From contig CM057477.1 in NCBI GenBank assembly GCA_030035585.1, positions 56,029,447 to 56,093,446 of the forward strand: DNA of 64,000 nucleotides, given 5' to 3'. A program made the translations under genes and the position numbers. The stretch comes from Dugong dugon (Eukaryota > Chordata > Mammalia > Sirenia > Dugongidae). This document shows positions 36,438 to 48,510 of the stretch, piece by piece (positions within the stretch are counted from its first letter, which is position 1; each line of letters begins with the position of its first letter). A model generated the notes under the pieces. That model had not been told where the DNA came from and made no database searches. It saw only the letters and a list, made by a program, of their open reading frames with translations.

Positions 36438-36943
36438 TGTCATGGATTGAATTGTGTCATCCAAAAATATGTGTCAGCTTGGTTAGGCCATGATTCCCAG
36501 TATTGTGTGATCATCCTCCGTTTGTGATTGTAATTTTACGTTAAAGAGGATTAAGGTGGGATTGTAATACCCTTACTAAGGTCACATCTCTGATCTAATG
36601 CAAAGGGAGTTTCCATGGGGTGTGGCCTCCACCACCTTTTATCTTACAAGAGATAAAAGGAAAGGGAAGTGAGTAGAGGGAAGAACCTCATACCGCCAAG
36701 ATACCAGTCTCAGGAACAGAGCGCATCCTTTGGACCCAGGGTTCCTGCGGGCAGAAGCTCCTAGTCCAGGGGAAGATTGATGACAAGGACCTTCCTCCAG
36801 AACCAACAGAGAGAGAAAGCCTTCACCTGGAGTTCACACCCTGAATTTGGACTTCTAGCCTACTAGACTGTGAGAAAATAAATTTCTCTTTGTTAAAGCC
36901 ATCCACTTATGGTATTTCTGTTACAGCAGCACTAGATGACTAA
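36438..36943 (+). repeat. Solo LTR, MaLR/MLT1-like, with 5-bp duplication
   Basis: Starts 'tgtcatggattgaattgtgt' and ends 'agcactagatgactaa', with 'aaataaatttctctttgtt' (AATAAA-type signal) before the end. Flanked by 'gaacc' at 36433-36437 and 36944-36948, the 5-bp duplication expected for this class. No internal region. Related to the inverted copy at 39876-40383. Confidence 0.75.
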
Positions 36944-36948
36944 GAACC

Positions 36949-39545
36949 TATTCACTGCCATCTGATGTCAGTGTAATCAAATTGCAGTGGCTGCTCCTTA
37001 GACTGACACATTTTACCTCCTGAGAGTTGAAATTGCAAAAATAAATACACAAGAAGGCAAGTCTGATATTAAACATTCTAACACACTCAAAACCATTATG
37101 AGTTTAAGCAAAGACAGGCAATTAAATTATTTTCTTGTAGAACTTTATAATGAGGCACTGGCTCAATGAAGTAACATTTATGTTACTGAAAGGCTGTGGC
37201 CCAGTAAATCCTACTTCATTGCCAATAAACTTAAGATCAAAACAGTCAACCAAGTTCCACTGCTAATAAACTGAAAGTCAGTGAAGCACAAAATGTATTA
37301 CTGTTAGAATTAATTTTGGCACAAAATAGGTTGTTGAGATTTCCCCTCTTCTTAAGGCAAATCAACTCCAAGCAAATAGTTAATAGACTGTTGAAAGGTA
37401 AATTCAATGTGCTCACAGTATTTGGATGAAATTTTAATTTTATATTTGATTTTTGGATTCCATTTTACATGTATTTTGGAGAAGTTTTTACTGTAGGCAT
37501 GTTATCAGTTGTTGTAATTAGCAGTTTTATATGTAGCAAAACTTGGAGGTTAACCCTCTGTAGTAGTTTCCCGCTACTTTCTAGTACAACAGGCCATTTC
37601 TTAAATATATTATGACTTACACCACAGAGTAAGTTGTGTAAGCATTATGTTATTTCTTCCTAAACTATTTCTGTCAGTTATCACCATCTGTCAGTGCCTT
37701 AAATTTTAGGAACTATTATGTGTTCTTCCCACAATACATTTCCCTTTATTAGAGTATGAAAATTTTACACAGCTTTTATCCCTTGATTCCAATATCTAGG
37801 AGTGCTCCTTACACAGTGTCATTAAATAACTTTCATGATTAAATCATGTCCTTACAATCTATTGGATTACATATATGATTTTTTTTTTATACATTTGCCA
37901 AAAAGCTCTGCGGGACTGGCAGTCAGTCAAATCATTAATTATAATAAAGTGGATTAATATTTTATGGACTTTTGTGATTCAGAATTTACTAACAAAATTG
38001 GAGTGTAATAGAAAAGTTGTCTTAGATACTGTAAGAATTTATAATCATACAATATGGTCTCAACTGAAGGAAGCTGAGATGTTTTAAGGATACTTTGGAA
38101 GTGTAGGAATGAGACAGTTAAGCCCACACAGGATGCTGAGCCTGAAGATGTTGGATGAGAATTGCAGAGATGAGGCAAAGCCACGGCTGGACTGCTACAG
38201 GTTATCACCAGGCTTTCCAATTTCTTCTACTATCTTTTCTTTTTTCACATTAGACTAGCATTTGAACGGTGTTCTTTTTAAGGATGCTCCTTTGTTTAAC
38301 TTTTACTATTGTAACTAGCTGCAAGTTTGACGAGGAGGCCTCATCCACATGTAGGTGATAATTATCCTGCAATTATCTGAAAGAATAGACACTTTTTAAT
38401 CTACTGGGTCTTAAGTTATCAAAGCTGCTAGAACAACAGTTATTGTTATATACAATTTATGTAGTCTGATTATATGATATATAGAGAGGCTGTTTTTCTG
38501 TCAGGATGCTCTCCGGTCACATCTGTTTTTCAAAGTCTTTCAGTAAGGGTAGAGATTACTAGATACTTTGCTCAGTTCCTCACTGAACCTAAATTTCCTA
38601 GGTCCATAAAAATCACATCACACTTATTCCATGCTTTAAAGTTCATAAACATGTCATAAGGGCCTCACTAAACCCCATAGAAGAAACTATGAGTCTCTCA
38701 GAGACTGTTGCATGAAATTACACTCCCCCAGGCTACAGACCCTTCAATTTACTACTGATTGTAGAAACAGCTTTAAGCAATCAATGGGGATGTTTAATTT
38801 TCTTATTCTGTCATTTAGAGAAATTAAGACTTCATCAATCAAAATTTTCTAAATATTATACTGAGAAGACTTATTACAGAAACACATAGATTTCCAGAAC
38901 AGCAAGAGATTTTCATTCACTATTTTCATTCAGAATGAGGTAACTGACAGAGACAAAATTGGACTTTCTCTAGACCATCTGGTGCCTCAAATCTCCTAGC
39001 TCACACACAGGTCTCTTTTGTCTACAACACATCCCCAGCTTCATGGTTGTAACCTTCATTCTGAGAATACCTTAAAACTTTATTAGTATTTGTTTTTATT
39101 TATAATAAAGATTCATAGTAGGTATTCTTTGCCTTCAAAGTCATTTTTTCTCAGAGTCTAAAAGTGGGTCTGTTGCCTGTGAATCTTTATAAAGCATACA
39201 GGAGGATACTATCTTTTTTTATAAATCCATTTTGAAAGCAATTTGATTTATTTGTTTAGATTTACCCAGTTAAAGATGCTCCTTAACCCATGAGGATGTG
39301 GACATCCATAATTACATAAGAAAGGAGTTTAATAACAAAACCATTAACCCTCCTTGGAGATGGAAAGGAAAATTAATCCTTGACTGTTAATTGGTAACAC
39401 AACCAGTCTTAAATAATCCTTTCCAAGTAAACAATCTTCCTGGTTTTCTCTTTTTGAATTGAATGGTTTGGTAAAATATATAAAACTTAGATATGTATAC
39501 ATACAAGCTAGGAGCCATTAATCAGGGGCTCTATTGGCTCAGTAG
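36949..39545. other. 2.6 kb without recognised features
   Basis: Largest repeat-poor stretch of the window by eye. Open frames are short and AT-driven. No splice-site/ORF arrangement that I could defend as an exon. Confidence 0.45.
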
Positions 39546-39762
39546 GTCCCTGAGTGGTGCAAAAGATTTGTGCTCAACTTCTAACCTGAAAGTCGGTGGT
39601 TCAAACCTATCAAATGATACTAGGGAAGATAGGTCTGATGATCTGCTTTCATTAAGATTACTTCCAAGAAAATCCTATGGAGCATTCTTGCTATGTTAAC
39701 ACATAGGGTTACCATTAGTTGGAATTGATTTGATGGCAAGTAACAACTACAGCAACAACAAA
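39546..39762 (+). mobile_element. AfroSINE, diverged
   Basis: 'aggtccctgagtggtgcaaa', 'cctgaaagtcggtggttcaa', 'aaatcctatggagcattc', 'accattagttggaattg' and (aac)n end. More diverged than most copies here. Confidence 0.85.
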
Positions 39763-39807
39763 TTGGCTTGGTAAAATAAACTCTAAGAATGAGTCTACAC
39801 TCTTCTG

Positions 39808-39870
39808 ATAGTGATGATGATGATAATTGTGATGATAATGATGTTGACAATAATAATAATAACAATAATA
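39808..39870. repeat. Imperfect (GAT)n/(AAT)n microsatellite
   Basis: 'gtgatgatgatgataattg' grading into 'aataataataataacaata'. It abuts the left duplication of the next LTR. Confidence 0.85.
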
Positions 39871-39875
39871 GCTAC

Positions 39876-40383
39876 TGCCTTGGTTATCTAGTGCTGCTAT
39901 AACAGAAATACCACCAGAAAACAAACAGTTTTTCTCTCACAGTCTAGGAGGCTAGAAGTCCAAATTCAGATGCCAGCTCAAGAGGAAGGCTTTCTCTCTA
40001 CGTCGGCTCTGGGGGAAGGTCCTTGTTATCAATCTTCTTCTGGGCTAAGAGCTTCACAGCACAGGGGCCCTGGGTCTGAAGGATGTACTCTGCTCCTGGC
40101 TCTGCTTTCTTGGTGGTAGGAGGTCCCCTTGTCTTTCTACTCTATCCTTGCTTTTATATCTCAAAAGAGATTGACTCAAGATAAAACCTAATCTTGTAGA
40201 TTGAGTCCTGCCTCATTAACCTAACTGCCTCTAATCCTGCCTCATTAACATCATAGAGGTAGCATTTACAACATACAGGAAAATCACATCAGATGAGAAA
40301 ACGGTGGTTTATCACACAATACTGGGAATCATGGCCTAGGAAATTGACACACGTTTTTGGGGGACAAAATTCAACCCATAACA
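39876..40383 (-). repeat. Solo LTR, MaLR/MLT1-like, minus strand, 5-bp duplication
   Basis: On the minus strand it begins 'tgttatgggttgaattttgt' and ends 'agataaccaaggca' (TG...CA). Flanked exactly by 'gctac' at 39871-39875 and 40384-40388. It shares order and wording with the plus-strand copy at 36438 ('ccatgattcccagtattgtg', 'agcactaga'), but is clearly diverged from it. Confidence 0.8.
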
Positions 40384-40388
40384 GCTAC

Positions 40389-42024
40389 CAATAATAAAAT
40401 GAATTTTTTCTGCTAATGCATAGATGAGTTCCTCCTATGTTTAGGTTGATATATATTGTAAGCAAACACTTAAACAACACATGTTTGGTGATCATATAAA
40501 AAATATTCCTAGCAACTAAAAAATGCTGGCAGAAATTGGTGGATAGTAGTTGTTTATAAGAATTGTAAGCGTTTCACAACATTTTTGAATCATCTATTTT
40601 GAACAAATTATAAGACATTAAAATTTATATCAAATGGTATACTTTTCAGAGTATTTAGTCAAAATATTTTGCATTTTGAGTCTTTATTCACCTAATCAAA
40701 GTTTAAATGTTTTAAGGAAAGTGAAAATGGCTTAAATAGGTATAAGAATTCTGAGAAATGATGCAAGTAATTCTAATAGGACATTAGAGGAAAGATCAAA
40801 CTGACTACTATTGAAATGAAAGCCTAAAATGAATGAAGTTGAGCAAAGAACACTGAAAAAAGACGAAATAGATTAGAAATGAGATAAAGAGCAAAATGCA
40901 ACTGGGCTAATCAAATGAAAGTACTTGATTTGAATGGCTGAGAAGATATAATCAATGTAGAACGGTACCTATAGGAAAAATGTGCTATAACTGTCAATAT
41001 TGCAATAAAGTTACATCCTGTTCTCATAGCACATCTACTTTGCATTTCCATCAGAGAAAAAAAAAAATGTGCATTATATTCTATAAGCCACCAACAAATC
41101 ACTATGACAGAATCTTCCTGTACATTCCCAAGCCTGTATTTAATCATTTTGATCTCTCAAGAGTGTGAACATTATACTCTTTGTTGTACTTTAAAAAAGT
41201 AATAATAATGTGCTTATAAATAAAAGGTAAATTAATTACATTCTTAAAATTATATAAATGATCATTCAACTCTCCTGGCATGCCATATGTTAACCTATAT
41301 ATAAATCATTATACATATTTTATACTATTTGTAAGCATTAGTGCATATAACTATAAATACTATTCTTTTGTTTTCTGATAACACATTTCCATTCCTTCTC
41401 ACTTAGGATCTGTTGATAGGATCTAATAGTAAACTGAACATATGGAAATATCTCCAGTTCTCCCAATGTCTTTCTCCAAGGTTTTCTAGGTCCTCTTCAT
41501 TGTATCTTACTCTAAAGTAGTCCTAGGATAAGATTCTTTTTTGATTTAGTATTATTATTTTCAAGAATCATTTAATCATCTGTATTTGCTGTAAATGCGG
41601 TGAATGGTACAGGTTAATTTTAGGCATGGATTTTAATAAAACATTTTCTAAGAAAAATTTGCTCTCATCTATTACGTAGTACAAAATGCTGGCTTCCTTC
41701 ATTAACTATTATGACGTTGATTGCTTCTTTTTCTGTAATTTAAGGGTTCTTTGTTTATGTGTTTTTTCTGTGTTCTGATAAGCATTTCTTTATAATGAAG
41801 AGTATTCATAAACTATGTTTTCCATCATGAAACTTTATTACTTTATTCCCTTAGTGGAAAGAGTCACATCCTGAGATCTCAGTTAAAAAACAGATCCCTA
41901 AATTTTTAATTGCCATGATACTCATATAATATGATTTAACATTTCACTGGTAACAGAGTTTCAGAGCTGTCACTATTCTACTATTCCATGCCCGATAACA
42001 TGTAGGCTCTATTTGGATAAGCCC
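40389..42024. other. No feature recognised
   Basis: 1.6 kb of AT-rich DNA. A run of 11 A near 41057 gives a phantom lysine run in a 62-codon frame. Confidence 0.45.
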
Positions 42025-42579
42025 TGTGATGGTTAAGGTTGTACGTTAACTTGGCTAGGCCATGATCCTCAGTGGTTTGGCAGTTAAGACATAATTTGGC
42101 AGCTGTTTAATAATGTCATCATCTCCGTAATGAGATCTGATATGTGATCACCTCCATGATGAGATCTGTTCTGAGCAGTCAATCAGTTGAAAGGGAGTTT
42201 CCTTGGGGATTTGGCTTGCATTCAATATAGGTGGACTTTCTGGGAAGGCTCAAGGGCTTTTGCTTGCTTTTGATCCTGCCTCTAACTTCTATTCTTCTGA
42301 CATCTGGTTCTTGGGACTTGAGCTAGCAGCTTACCTGCAGTTTTACCTGCCAGTCGTGGGATTTGTTGACCTCCACAACATGTGAGCCAGAAGCCTGCTG
42401 CCTGACCTTCCCATCTTAGATTCACAAGCACCTGCAGCTATGTGGATCCAGCCTGACCCATGGGCTTGAGGTTTTCCAGCCTCTACAGCCATGTGAGCCA
42501 TTTCCTTTATATAAATTTCTCCCTTTGTATATTTATATGCTGCATTGGTTTTGCTTCTCTAGAGAACCCAGTGTAAGAA
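42025..42579 (+). repeat. LTR-like element (solo), same group as 15580-15990
   Basis: 'tgtgatggttaaggttgtac', 'aacttggctaggccatgatc', 'aatcagttgaaagggagttt', 'catgtgagccatttc', then 'ttctctagagaaccca'. This 5'-to-3' layout is common among afrotherian LTR-type repeats. No coding content; the plus-strand 60-codon frame inside is incidental. Confidence 0.65.
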
Positions 42580-42765
42580 TTTCCAACAGGGTAGCTTTTA
42601 GGTGAGATAACTGATATTCCAGAAAACTCTCGATTTCTTTGAAGTATACAGAATATTGATTTTAAATAAAATAATATTAATTCACTTTGTCATTCTGTAT
42701 CTCACACTCTTGACACACACACATAAACACCCCCACACACTTAATAACTAAGCTTTTAAAGTTCA

Positions 42766-42815
42766 TGTCTCATTGTCATGGAGTCGATTCTGACTCATAG
42801 CAATCCTATATTATA
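42766..42815 (-). mobile_element. AfroSINE scrap
   Basis: 'ttgtcatggagtcgattctg' and 'actcatagcaatcctat' are the reverse 3' end only. Confidence 0.75.
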
Positions 42816-42913
42816 TTAGGTAGATCGATTTTCCTCATTGTGTTGTACATTTAAAAATGGTGAATTTTATGATGTGCAAATTTACCTCGATAAGCCTTAC
42901 TCAAGAAGAAAGA

Positions 42914-42950
42914 GGATGAGGAGGAGGAGGAGGAAGAAGAAGAAGAAGGA
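42914..42950. repeat. (GGA)n(GAA)n purine microsatellite
   Basis: Runs 'gaggaggaggagga' then 'agaagaagaagaag' on the plus strand; all-purine for more than 30 bases. Confidence 0.93.
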
Positions 42951-43469
42951 TTATATTGCACGTTGGAAAGTAGATTCAATATATGGATAATAGATGTTTT
43001 TGAAAAAGGAAATCAAATTAACGGTAAAACTTATACTTCAAGGAATCTTTCAGAAAGGGATAAAAACTGCATATTGAAGGACCACACCATGGACATCATT
43101 CTGCTAAGCCAAACAACCATTGCAGGAAATATGCTAGTAAAGTCAAGGGACTTTAAAGAGAAAATTTTATAAAATAATTTCAGCATCAGGGAGAAAATAA
43201 CACATCTCATAATACAAAGAAACTATTTTGTCATTAGACATTATTAAAACACTTTAATACTAGAAGAAAGTGGATTACCATATTTAAGTTATCCAAATGG
43301 AGAGAAAAGTGAGCCAAAAATTTAAGTTCAGAAAAACTGAATTGCAGCAATAAGAGCAAAGACAAGCTATTAATAACAGTCAGGGACTCAGGGACTATTG
43401 TTCCCATGATCCCCTTCTATGGATTTTACTAGACTATGATATTTGGGTAACTAGCATGCAAACTAGTCA

Positions 43470-43971
43470 TAAAAATCATTACCATTGAGCTGATTCCAAC
43501 TCTAGTCATAGGTGAGTATTTAACCTATCAATACTTATAGGGCTAAGACTAAATGAGGGTTTAAAAGAGAAAATATAGTATGCATTGGCTATATATTCTG
43601 ATAATATATGCATAGTACAACTGTTAAAAAATGGATTTTGAATGCACAGAGCATAGGTAAAATGTAGTTTTTCTCTCCTCAGTAATTTTGTTGGTGGTAG
43701 TCACAGCCAATTTTATAATTCTGAGACTGTTGTGTGTGTAATGTGACATGAAGCAAAGTAGTAATTGTAGGACAATATACTTCTATTATCCCTTCTGTCC
43801 TTGAGAACCAAGATTATCAGTGTAGAAGAGTAGGGAAGTAGGTAGAGTAAAAAAGGCTAAATAAAAACACGATATCCCTGACTCTGAATAGAAGTTTCCA
43901 GAATAAACTCACAAGGTAATTTACCATATTCATAATAGTATAGATATATACAAACATATATATACATATAT
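43470..43971. other. SINE scrap then unrecognised DNA
   Basis: 'cattaccattgagctgattc' at 43476-43495 is a small reverse AfroSINE end. The remainder is anonymous, with a TA-rich patch at 43938-43970. Confidence 0.5.
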
Positions 43972-44166
43972 GCCAAAAACCCATTGCCATGGAGTTAATT
44001 CCGACTCATAGCGACACTATAGGGTAGAGTAAAACTGCCCCATAGGGTTTCCAAGGTTGTAAATCTTTATAGTAGCAGACTGCCACACCTTTCTCCCATG
44101 GAGTGACTGGTGGGTTGGAAACACTGACCTTTTGGTTAGTAGCTGAGTGCTTAACCACTAAGCCAC
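43972..44166 (-). mobile_element. AfroSINE, near full length
   Basis: 'aaaacccattgccatggag', 'gggtagagtaaaactgccc', 'agggtttccaaggttgtaa', 'tgaccttttggttagtagc', 'gcttaaccactaagccac': reverse-complement of body and head. Confidence 0.93.
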
Positions 44167-45921
44167 ATAAATTTATCTGCATATCTATAGATTTATGTAT
44201 GATTTTATTCTGTATGATAAGTATTCATATCACTATATCTAAGATTCAAAGAACAATGGCCAACCCAGAAACAATAAGAAAGTGGTTTTGAAGATCATTT
44301 CCAATATTAAAAAAAAAAGGATGATTAGAGAAATTGCTGATTCCAGAAATGGTACTGGAAGTGTATAATATGAACTAGAAACATAATATCATCATACCAG
44401 ATAACGAGAAAGATATCAAGACTACTAGTCACGGCAAAAGAACTTGGGAGTCAACATGAAGACATTTGAGCTTTAGAAAGCATATTAATTGCAACTGATT
44501 AAAACCCATAAATGTATTCTTACCTATAAATTTATAATGATATTCTTAAGAAATTTTGGAAGATCTTAGGCAAGTTATTATCTTAAAAACTTGTCAATAA
44601 ACAGACGGGATTAAACATTTATAATGCATGCTTTATATAACTGTATCACTAGATTAAAAAAAAAATGAGGGGAAACATCCTTTTACAAAAGTATTTCAAC
44701 TAATAATTATAAGAAAAATAACATAATTCAAATATCATTTTCTAATCTCTAATGAAGTAATAGATATCGAACATTGAAGCACTGAGCAACAACTGTAATT
44801 ACCACAAAAAACACCATCAACAAGATGTTCAGTGCCTCCTGTTAAAAACCACATTGCCAAAGAGATTGCCAAAGAGATCAAATCTAAATTCAGGACTCAG
44901 TTAACAATTTCCAGAAAATCTGGAAGAAAGTGAACATATTAAACTGCACCAAGACAATGCAATCCAATGAAAGAGCCCAGGCTCTCAAAACATAAACTGG
45001 GAAGAAAAGAATGGGACAGAAGAGGAACCTGTAAATTAAGAGACTCAAAAGGTATTTCAACTTTTTTTTATTGGCCAGAATTAAGCTATAGGGTCTAGAG
45101 TTGTATGCTTGAGTGATAATACTATAAAAACAAATAGTAAAGTGTTTACTCTAAAGGAACAGTTACTTTTTTCAGACAGAGACCTGCCTGTAATTGGAAT
45201 GGGTTGCACAGAGAGGGTTCTTGGGTTGCTAACATATTCCTGTCTCTCCAAGAGTGTTTGCCTTATAATAACTCATTAAACTGTACATTTGTTTTGTGTA
45301 ATTTACTGTATCTATGTCTTCAATTTCACTTGAAGACTTTAAAATGTCTAAGGTATTTCTACTATAATGTACTAGGTCATAATGCTAATTACATCCTTCC
45401 AATATTTTGATTATACCATTCTGACCTCCTAGTGAACATAGTTCATAAGGTCTAGCTCTGAGCCTCACACTGCAGAGCATACCCTGCTATCATATCTACA
45501 CTGTAAGGAATCCACTTGAGTAGCATTACCAATTCTACACCACAGTGTCACACTGTTACTAATGACAGGCCAAAAGAACACTATAATTTGCAAGCATATT
45601 TTTCTTTACCGGTTGGGAAGCAAATATTTATCTTCTATTTACAATAACTGAACATCTATATTAACTTTAGCTGTTTAACCTTTTTATGGTAAAACAGAAC
45701 TAAAACATACATATGTTTTTTTAATTTTCATCTGTGTTCTAACACTTATTGATTGTGACCTTAGCCAGCAAATAAATTAACAAGTTGGAAATCTGGCCAA
45801 CCTCAGAAGCAAAGTAAATGCAAAGAGGTACAAGAATGGAATGTGCCTAACAAACTCTAACTTCTATGAAGAATCCATACTGAAAGCCAATTGTAAGTAT
45901 AAACAGAAGCTGAAAGGGAAA
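44167..45921. other. No feature recognised
   Basis: 1.75 kb, AT-rich. Nothing that I can assign to a repeat family or a gene. Confidence 0.45.
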
Positions 45922-46117
45922 TCAAACCAAACTCATTACTCTGTTTTGACTCAAGGCAATCCCATGCTTTACAGAGTAAAACTTCCCCGTGGGGATTTCT
46001 TGGCTGTAATCTTTAAGGAAGCAGACCACCAGGCCTTTCTTCCACAGTGCTTTTCTGTGGGTTTGAACCACCAACCTTCAGTCAAGCACGAACCATTTGT
46101 GCCACCTGGGGGCCTTA
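45922..46117 (-). mobile_element. AfroSINE, minus strand
   Basis: 'aatcaaaccaaactcatta', 'caggcctttcttccacag', 'gggtttgaaccaccaacct', 'gtgccacctggggg'. A 107-codon frame crossing it is incidental. Confidence 0.9.
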
Positions 46118-46250
46118 AAACAGAAGCTACAGTACATATAATTACATACCATATTTTTCTTTAAATTTATTTTTGCTCTAAATATAATGTGTTTTAGTAC
46201 AAATAATGCAAGCATAAGGATGGGTTCAAAATGAAAGTGCCTATAAAATT

Positions 46251-46443
46251 ATCCCTGGTGGCCCAGTGATTAAGAGCTTGGTTCCTAACCAAAAGGTCAG
46301 TGATTCGAACCCACCAGCTGCTCCATGGGAGAAAGATGTGGCAGTCTGTTTTTGTAAGAAGATTTACAGCCTTGTAAACCGTATGGGGCGGTTCTACTCT
46401 GTCCCATAGGATTACTAGGAGTCAGAATTGACTTGACTGCAAT
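46251..46443 (+). mobile_element. AfroSINE, plus strand
   Basis: 'atccctggtggcccagtgat', 'gtgattcgaacccaccag', 'gaaagatgtggcagtctg', 'gtatggggcggttctact', 'gagtcagaattgacttgac'. Head and body are both well kept. Confidence 0.93.
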
Positions 46444-47473
46444 GACGATAATAATATTCAGTGTAAAATGTATAAGACGTTCAATGCTGTAATTTGTTTG
46501 GATTCAATAGTAAGCATTGTTTTATAGCAATAAAATACAAGCCTGCAGTAAATAATTTTTGTTATTTGTCTTCTAGATTTATAGATACTGGCTAACATTC
46601 CTTGCCCTAAGAACCCTTGCTAATATTGAGAGAGAGGGAGGTAGAGAATCAAGGGTGGGAAAGAGATCCCTTGCTTTAGAATGGAAATTTGCCTTGTGTT
46701 CTTACATTAGATCCACTTATGCAATATATCAATCAGAGAAACTATTGAATTCATAAAAGATTTCCAAGTCAATATCACAGTCATCTGAATATTGGAAAAT
46801 AAATTTAAAAAAATTCAAATTACAAAACCAAAATGTATATTGCTCACTCCAAATTGTATTTATTCTGAACTGGTAACCCATTTATAGCTTATTAAAGGGG
46901 GGGGGGGGGGGGCGAATAAAAAAAAAAGAGCTGTCAGTGTTTTGTAGCAGCCATTATCTGAAGGAATTACATTTAGTGCTAAGATGCTGGTTTGTTAAAA
47001 GTTCTAATTTAAGCATTTGAACGACTATATAGTTATTGGGATAGCTTTTCCTTTTACAATTTCTATCTGCAATGCTAATCACAGTTCTGGGAACCTGATC
47101 AGTTTTACTTGCCAAGTTGTGTCAATTTATAAGGTAATTGTGGATGGCAGTGAGATTTCCTCAGAATGTACTCAGAGATAAATTGGAAGTATCTAAAATC
47201 TTATAAAATTTAACATGTCTTCTGAAATATCTGCATGTATGTATTTAGATTTCTTGAGAGAATTGCATTAAAAAGCACTGTTAATATATTCACCTACAAT
47301 CAAAATAAGTCAAGAGTGCCTATAAAATATTGTGTGCTCTCTGTAAGAATTCCAATGAAAATAAATCCAAATTGTGGTTTTGTTTTCTAAGTATCAAAAG
47401 GCTTTTATATATTCTCAAAGAAATTTAAAATACTTATTTGTGCTTTATATAGACACAGCCTTGTACATATGTT
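46444..47473. other. No gene; AT-rich DNA with one poly-G run
   Basis: Anonymous sequence apart from 16 consecutive G at 46897-46912. It ends at the target site of the young L1. Confidence 0.5.
46897..46912. repeat. Poly-G run (16 G)
   Basis: Sixteen uninterrupted G between 'attaaa' and 'cgaataaa', then an A-run. Unusual in this AT-rich setting. Confidence 0.9.
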
Positions 47474-47487
47474 AAAACTGGACATAC

Positions 47488-47590
47488 CGGCTCTAGGGCG
47501 CCAGGGCGCAAGCGCCTCCGTCGCTGGCCCCGTATCCGGCACGGCGGTCACGGAGAGCACATTTACAGAAAACTTGCAAGAGTAGTACAA
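47488..47590 (+). other. GC-rich sequence between TSD and L1 start
   Basis: About 103 bp, CpG-rich for its first ~70 bp ('gcgccagggcgcaagcgcc', 'tatccggcacggcggtcac'), then 'acagaaaacttgcaagagta'. It lies inside the duplicated target site but upstream of the conserved L1 start ('gggggcaagatggtgctc'). The full-length minus-strand L1 has nothing like it. Candidates are a 5' transduction, a template-switch product, or an extended 5' UTR of this subfamily. Confidence 0.75.
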
Positions 47591-47602
47591 AGAGAGAGGG
47601 GG

Positions 47603-47610
47603 CAAGATGG
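47603..47610 (-). promoter_or_regulatory. YY1-like site at the L1 start
   Basis: 'caagatgg' (reverse complement CCATCTTG), just after the L1 5' end, matches the place and core of the YY1 site that sets the start of human L1 transcription. A second core ('ccatcttgg') is at 47824-47832. Binding is inferred from motif only. Confidence 0.45.
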
Positions 47611-47960
47611 TGCTCTAGGCAGAAACACCACGCCGTCCCTCCACAGCAAAGATCCGAAAAACTAAGCCTAACAGAGAATCAACAGTCCTGAAACCCTAGA
47701 ACAACAAATGAAGAGATAAAGAACTCAGCCAAACACCAAATGGAGTGAGAATACTAAAAGAGAACGGAGAGCGAGGACAGACTCAGGCAGAGATTCCTTA
47801 CCAGCTAACGCAGCGCGGATCCACCATCTTGGATTCCTATCGGAGACCCGAGAACGGGAGAGCAGCCTTGCAGAGCATCTGGTCGGAGACAGAACGACCG
47901 GTAAACTGCGGTGCGCGCTCTCCCACCACCCATCCCTCTCCGCCTCAGCTGGGGATCCCC

Positions 47961-48510
47961 TGCTTTCCGTGGCCAGGGTCCCCGGGCTGGGGGGTGCTGG
48001 TGCTTGGATTCCGCGTGCCTGGGCTGGCGGCTTTCTGGGAGCCGTTTGCTGGCAGCTAGCGAACCTTTCTCTGCCGCCTCCCCCTCCTTTTGCCTGGGTG
48101 CCTGGTTCCGAGTGTCGTCTCTGCTCTCTCCTGCAGGGCTGTGGAGCTGCGTTCGGGCGTGTGGCTGTTTCTAGGTCTGGGCTCCCACGCGGGTGGGATC
48201 CTGGGGCCTTTGTTCGTTCGCCCCTCTGCTTTCTGTGGCCGGAGTCTCTGGGCTGGGGGGCGCCGGTGCTTGGATTCCACGCGCCTGGGCTGGCGGCTTT
48301 CTGGGAGCCGTTTGCTGGAGGCTAGCGAGCCTTTTTCTGCCGCCTCCCCCTCCTTTTGCCTGGGTACCTGGTTCCGAGTGCCGTCTCTGCTCTCTCCTGC
48401 GGGGCTGTAGGGCTGCGTTCGGGCGTGTGGCTGTTTCCAGGTCTGGGCTCCCGCGCGGGTGGGATCTCGGGGCCTTTGTTCGTTGGCCCCTCTGCTTCCC
48501 GTGGCCACGG
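47961..48510 (+). repeat. Tandem 266-bp monomers in the L1 5' UTR
   Basis: Unit 1 47961-48226, unit 2 48227-48492, then a short third start from 48493. The starts 'tgctttccgtggcc', 'tgctttctgtggcc' and 'tgcttcccgtggcc' are exactly 266 bp apart. Both full units share 'tgggagccgtttgctgg', 'tctgccgcctccccctcc' and 'ctgcgttcgggcgtgtgg'. The layout recalls the monomeric promoters of mouse L1s. Confidence 0.93.

Noticed and set aside
36949-39545. A host exon in the repeat-poor stretch
   Set aside because: The few short frames are AT-driven and I could not pair any of them with convincing splice sites or a known protein motif.
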